DNA of 60,936 bases from Verrucomicrobiales bacterium. GTDB taxonomy: Bacteria > Verrucomicrobiota > Verrucomicrobiia > Limisphaerales > UBA1100. Below, one piece after another: positions 59,878 to 60,936 of this stretch. The stretch spans positions 1 to 60,936 of the forward strand of contig SYLI01000020.1 of assembly GCA_005809105.1 (NCBI GenBank). The letters run 5' to 3'. Position 1 is the stretch's first letter. Each line of letters begins with the position of its first letter. The position numbers and the translations under genes were made by a program. Below the pieces are notes generated by a model, which was not told where the DNA came from, ran no database searches, and saw nothing but the letters and a program-made list of their open reading frames with translations.

Positions 59878-60936
59878 CTAGGCCACCAGCTCCCTTTCGC
59901 GCTGCCGACGCTCGGTGAGCACACGCTTGTAATCGAGGGGCATCACTTTTACAAACTGGCGCAGGGCGGTGTCCCAGTCCTTGAGAAGCGCCTGCGCCAC
60001 GGTCGAACCCGTGTAGGCGGCGTGCTCGGCCACCAATGCCTTGAGCTCATGGGCATCCTCCGGTTCGGTCACAGGCTCAAGCGCGACCATCTCAGCGTTG
60101 CAGTTGGGCCCAAACCGTTTGAGCGGATCCCAGACATAGGCCACCCCGCCGGACATGCCTGCGGCAAAGTTGCGGCCGGTGGGGCCCAGAATCACGGCGC
60201 GGCCGCCAGTCATATATTCGCATCCATGGTCGCCCACGCCTTCGATCACGGCCTGCGCGCCGCTGTTGCGCACGCAGAATCGCTCGGCGGCACGCCCCCG
60301 GAAAAATGCCTTGCCGCTGGTGGCACCGTAGAGGCAGACGTTGCCGATGAGAATGTTGTCCTCGGCCTTGAAGGTGGAGGCCTTTGGGGGATAGATCACG
60401 ATCCGCCCGCCGGAGAGCCCCTTGCCGACATAGTCGTTGGCGTCGCCTTCCAGCTCGATGCTCACGCCCTTTGCCAGAAAGGCACCCAAGCTCTGCCCCG
60501 CCGAGCCGTGAAATCTGAGCCGCACGGTGTCGTCGGGCAGAAGGTCGGCCCCGTGCGCCTTGGCAATCTCGTTACTAAGAATGGCACCCACCGTACGATT
60601 GATATTGCAGATGGGAAGCTCGATGTCCACGCGGCGCCCGGCCTCGAGTGCGGGGCGCGCGCGCTCCACGAGCTGATGGTCGAGCGCCTGTTCCAAACCG
60701 TGGTCCTGCTTCTGAGTGCAGTAAGTGCCCACGCCAGGATGCGGTTTCTCAATGGGCGTGAGGATGGAACTCAAGTCAATGCCGTCGGCCTTCCAGTGCG
60801 CGATCGCACCCTTCATCTCCAGGCAGTCGACGCGGCCCACCATTTCGTTGAGGGTGCGAAATCCAAGCTGTGCCATGATGAGCCGCGCATCCTCGGCCAC
60901 ATGGAAGAAGTAGTTGACGACGTGCTCGGGCTGGCC
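59878..60936 (-). CDS. gltB: Glutamate synthase large subunit, C-terminal part (window edge)
   Basis: The visible part continues past 60936. It reads [11 protein letters not shown] at the very end of the window, then [13 protein letters not shown] and the C-terminal GXGXG beta-helix: [58 protein letters not shown] (parts). It makes glutamate from glutamine and 2-oxoglutarate with GltD. The stop is TAG 59878-59880. Confidence 0.94.
   Translation of the reverse strand, partial: GQPEHVVNYFFHVAEDARLIMAQLGFRTLNEMVGRVDCLEMKGAIAHWKADGIDLSSILTPIEKPHPGVGTYCTQKQDHGLEQALDHQLVERARPALEAGRRVDIELPICNINRTVGAILSNEIAKAHGADLLPDDTVRLRFHGSAGQSLGAFLAKGVSIELEGDANDYVGKGLSGGRIVIYPPKASTFKAEDNILIGNVCLYGATSGKAFFRGRAAERFCVRNSGAQAVIEGVGDHGCEYMTGGRAVILGPTGRNFAAGMSGGVAYVWDPLKRFGPNCNAEMVALEPVTEPEDAHELKALVAEHAAYTGSTVAQALLKDWDTALRQFVKVMPLDYKRVLTERRQRERELVA

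Overview
The window is GC-rich bacterial chromosome, densely packed, with short intergenic gaps and many 4-nt ATGA/GTGA start-stop overlaps. The gene mix suggests a member of the Verrucomicrobiota, perhaps Pedosphaera/Limisphaerales-like: a secreted PQQ-type propeller, a Tat-signal DUF1501 protein, Tat-signal Gfo/Idh/MocA oxidoreductases, a prepilin-like pseudopilin, EboB/EboE/EboC relatives, and housekeeping genes such as rpsF-pth-rplY-prs, parB-def, rpoN and gltBD. This placement is inferred from family content; no rRNA or tRNA gene was found in the window.

Layout: 1-5.3 kb holds a minus-strand housekeeping run (rpsF partial, pth, rplY, prs, purE, dsbD). 5.4-7.7 kb holds iscA-hscB and a secreted beta-propeller. 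7.7-12.4 kb has a lipoprotein, a UvrD-type helicase, a STAS protein, holA and a bifunctional-nuclease-family protein. 12.5-15.4 kb has a heptose-phosphate adenylyltransferase, a secreted Pro/Gly-rich protein and a divergent IMP dehydrogenase. 15.4-17.5 kb is a tightly overlapped exbB-exbD-tonB-like-zinc-ribbon operon. 17.6-20.9 kb contains dut-hpt-moaD-moaE facing xthA-purU. 21-24.2 kb has an MFS carrier and a lactate permease with a possible coupled 31-aa ORF between them. 24.2-31.3 kb is mixed catabolic oxidoreductases and secreted proteins.

The most striking locus is 32.0-36.0 kb on the minus strand. Four genes overlap in ATGA chains or follow closely: a MORN-type repeat protein, a Tat-exported Gfo/Idh/MocA protein, an iodothyronine-deiodinase-like lipoprotein, and a Tat-exported DUF1501 protein. 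The deiodinase-like gene is interrupted by an in-frame UGA exactly where the family carries its catalytic selenocysteine/cysteine. A convincing bacterial SECIS hairpin (loop AGGUU, 16 nt after the UGA) follows. I read it as one 210-residue selenoprotein, not two fragments.

36-45 kb holds a D-2-hydroxyacid dehydrogenase, a DUF1801 protein, an M14-like amidohydrolase, a propeller protein, bioB, a DUF309 protein, parB, def, rpoN and a YycJ-like metallo-beta-lactamase-fold protein; a sigma-54-like promoter points toward the last. 45.4-47.8 kb has two paralogous beta-hydroxyacid dehydrogenases separated by four copies of an 84/85-bp structured tandem repeat. 47.8-51.0 kb is a reduced ebo-like cluster (EboC, EboE, EboB relatives plus an 87-aa protein), with no EboD in the window. 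51-61 kb holds fmdB-type zinc ribbon, an unknown protein, kamA, a serine hydrolase, nth, a lipoate-ligase-like gene, mnmA, an ACT protein, gltD and the 3' part of gltB, which runs off the window.
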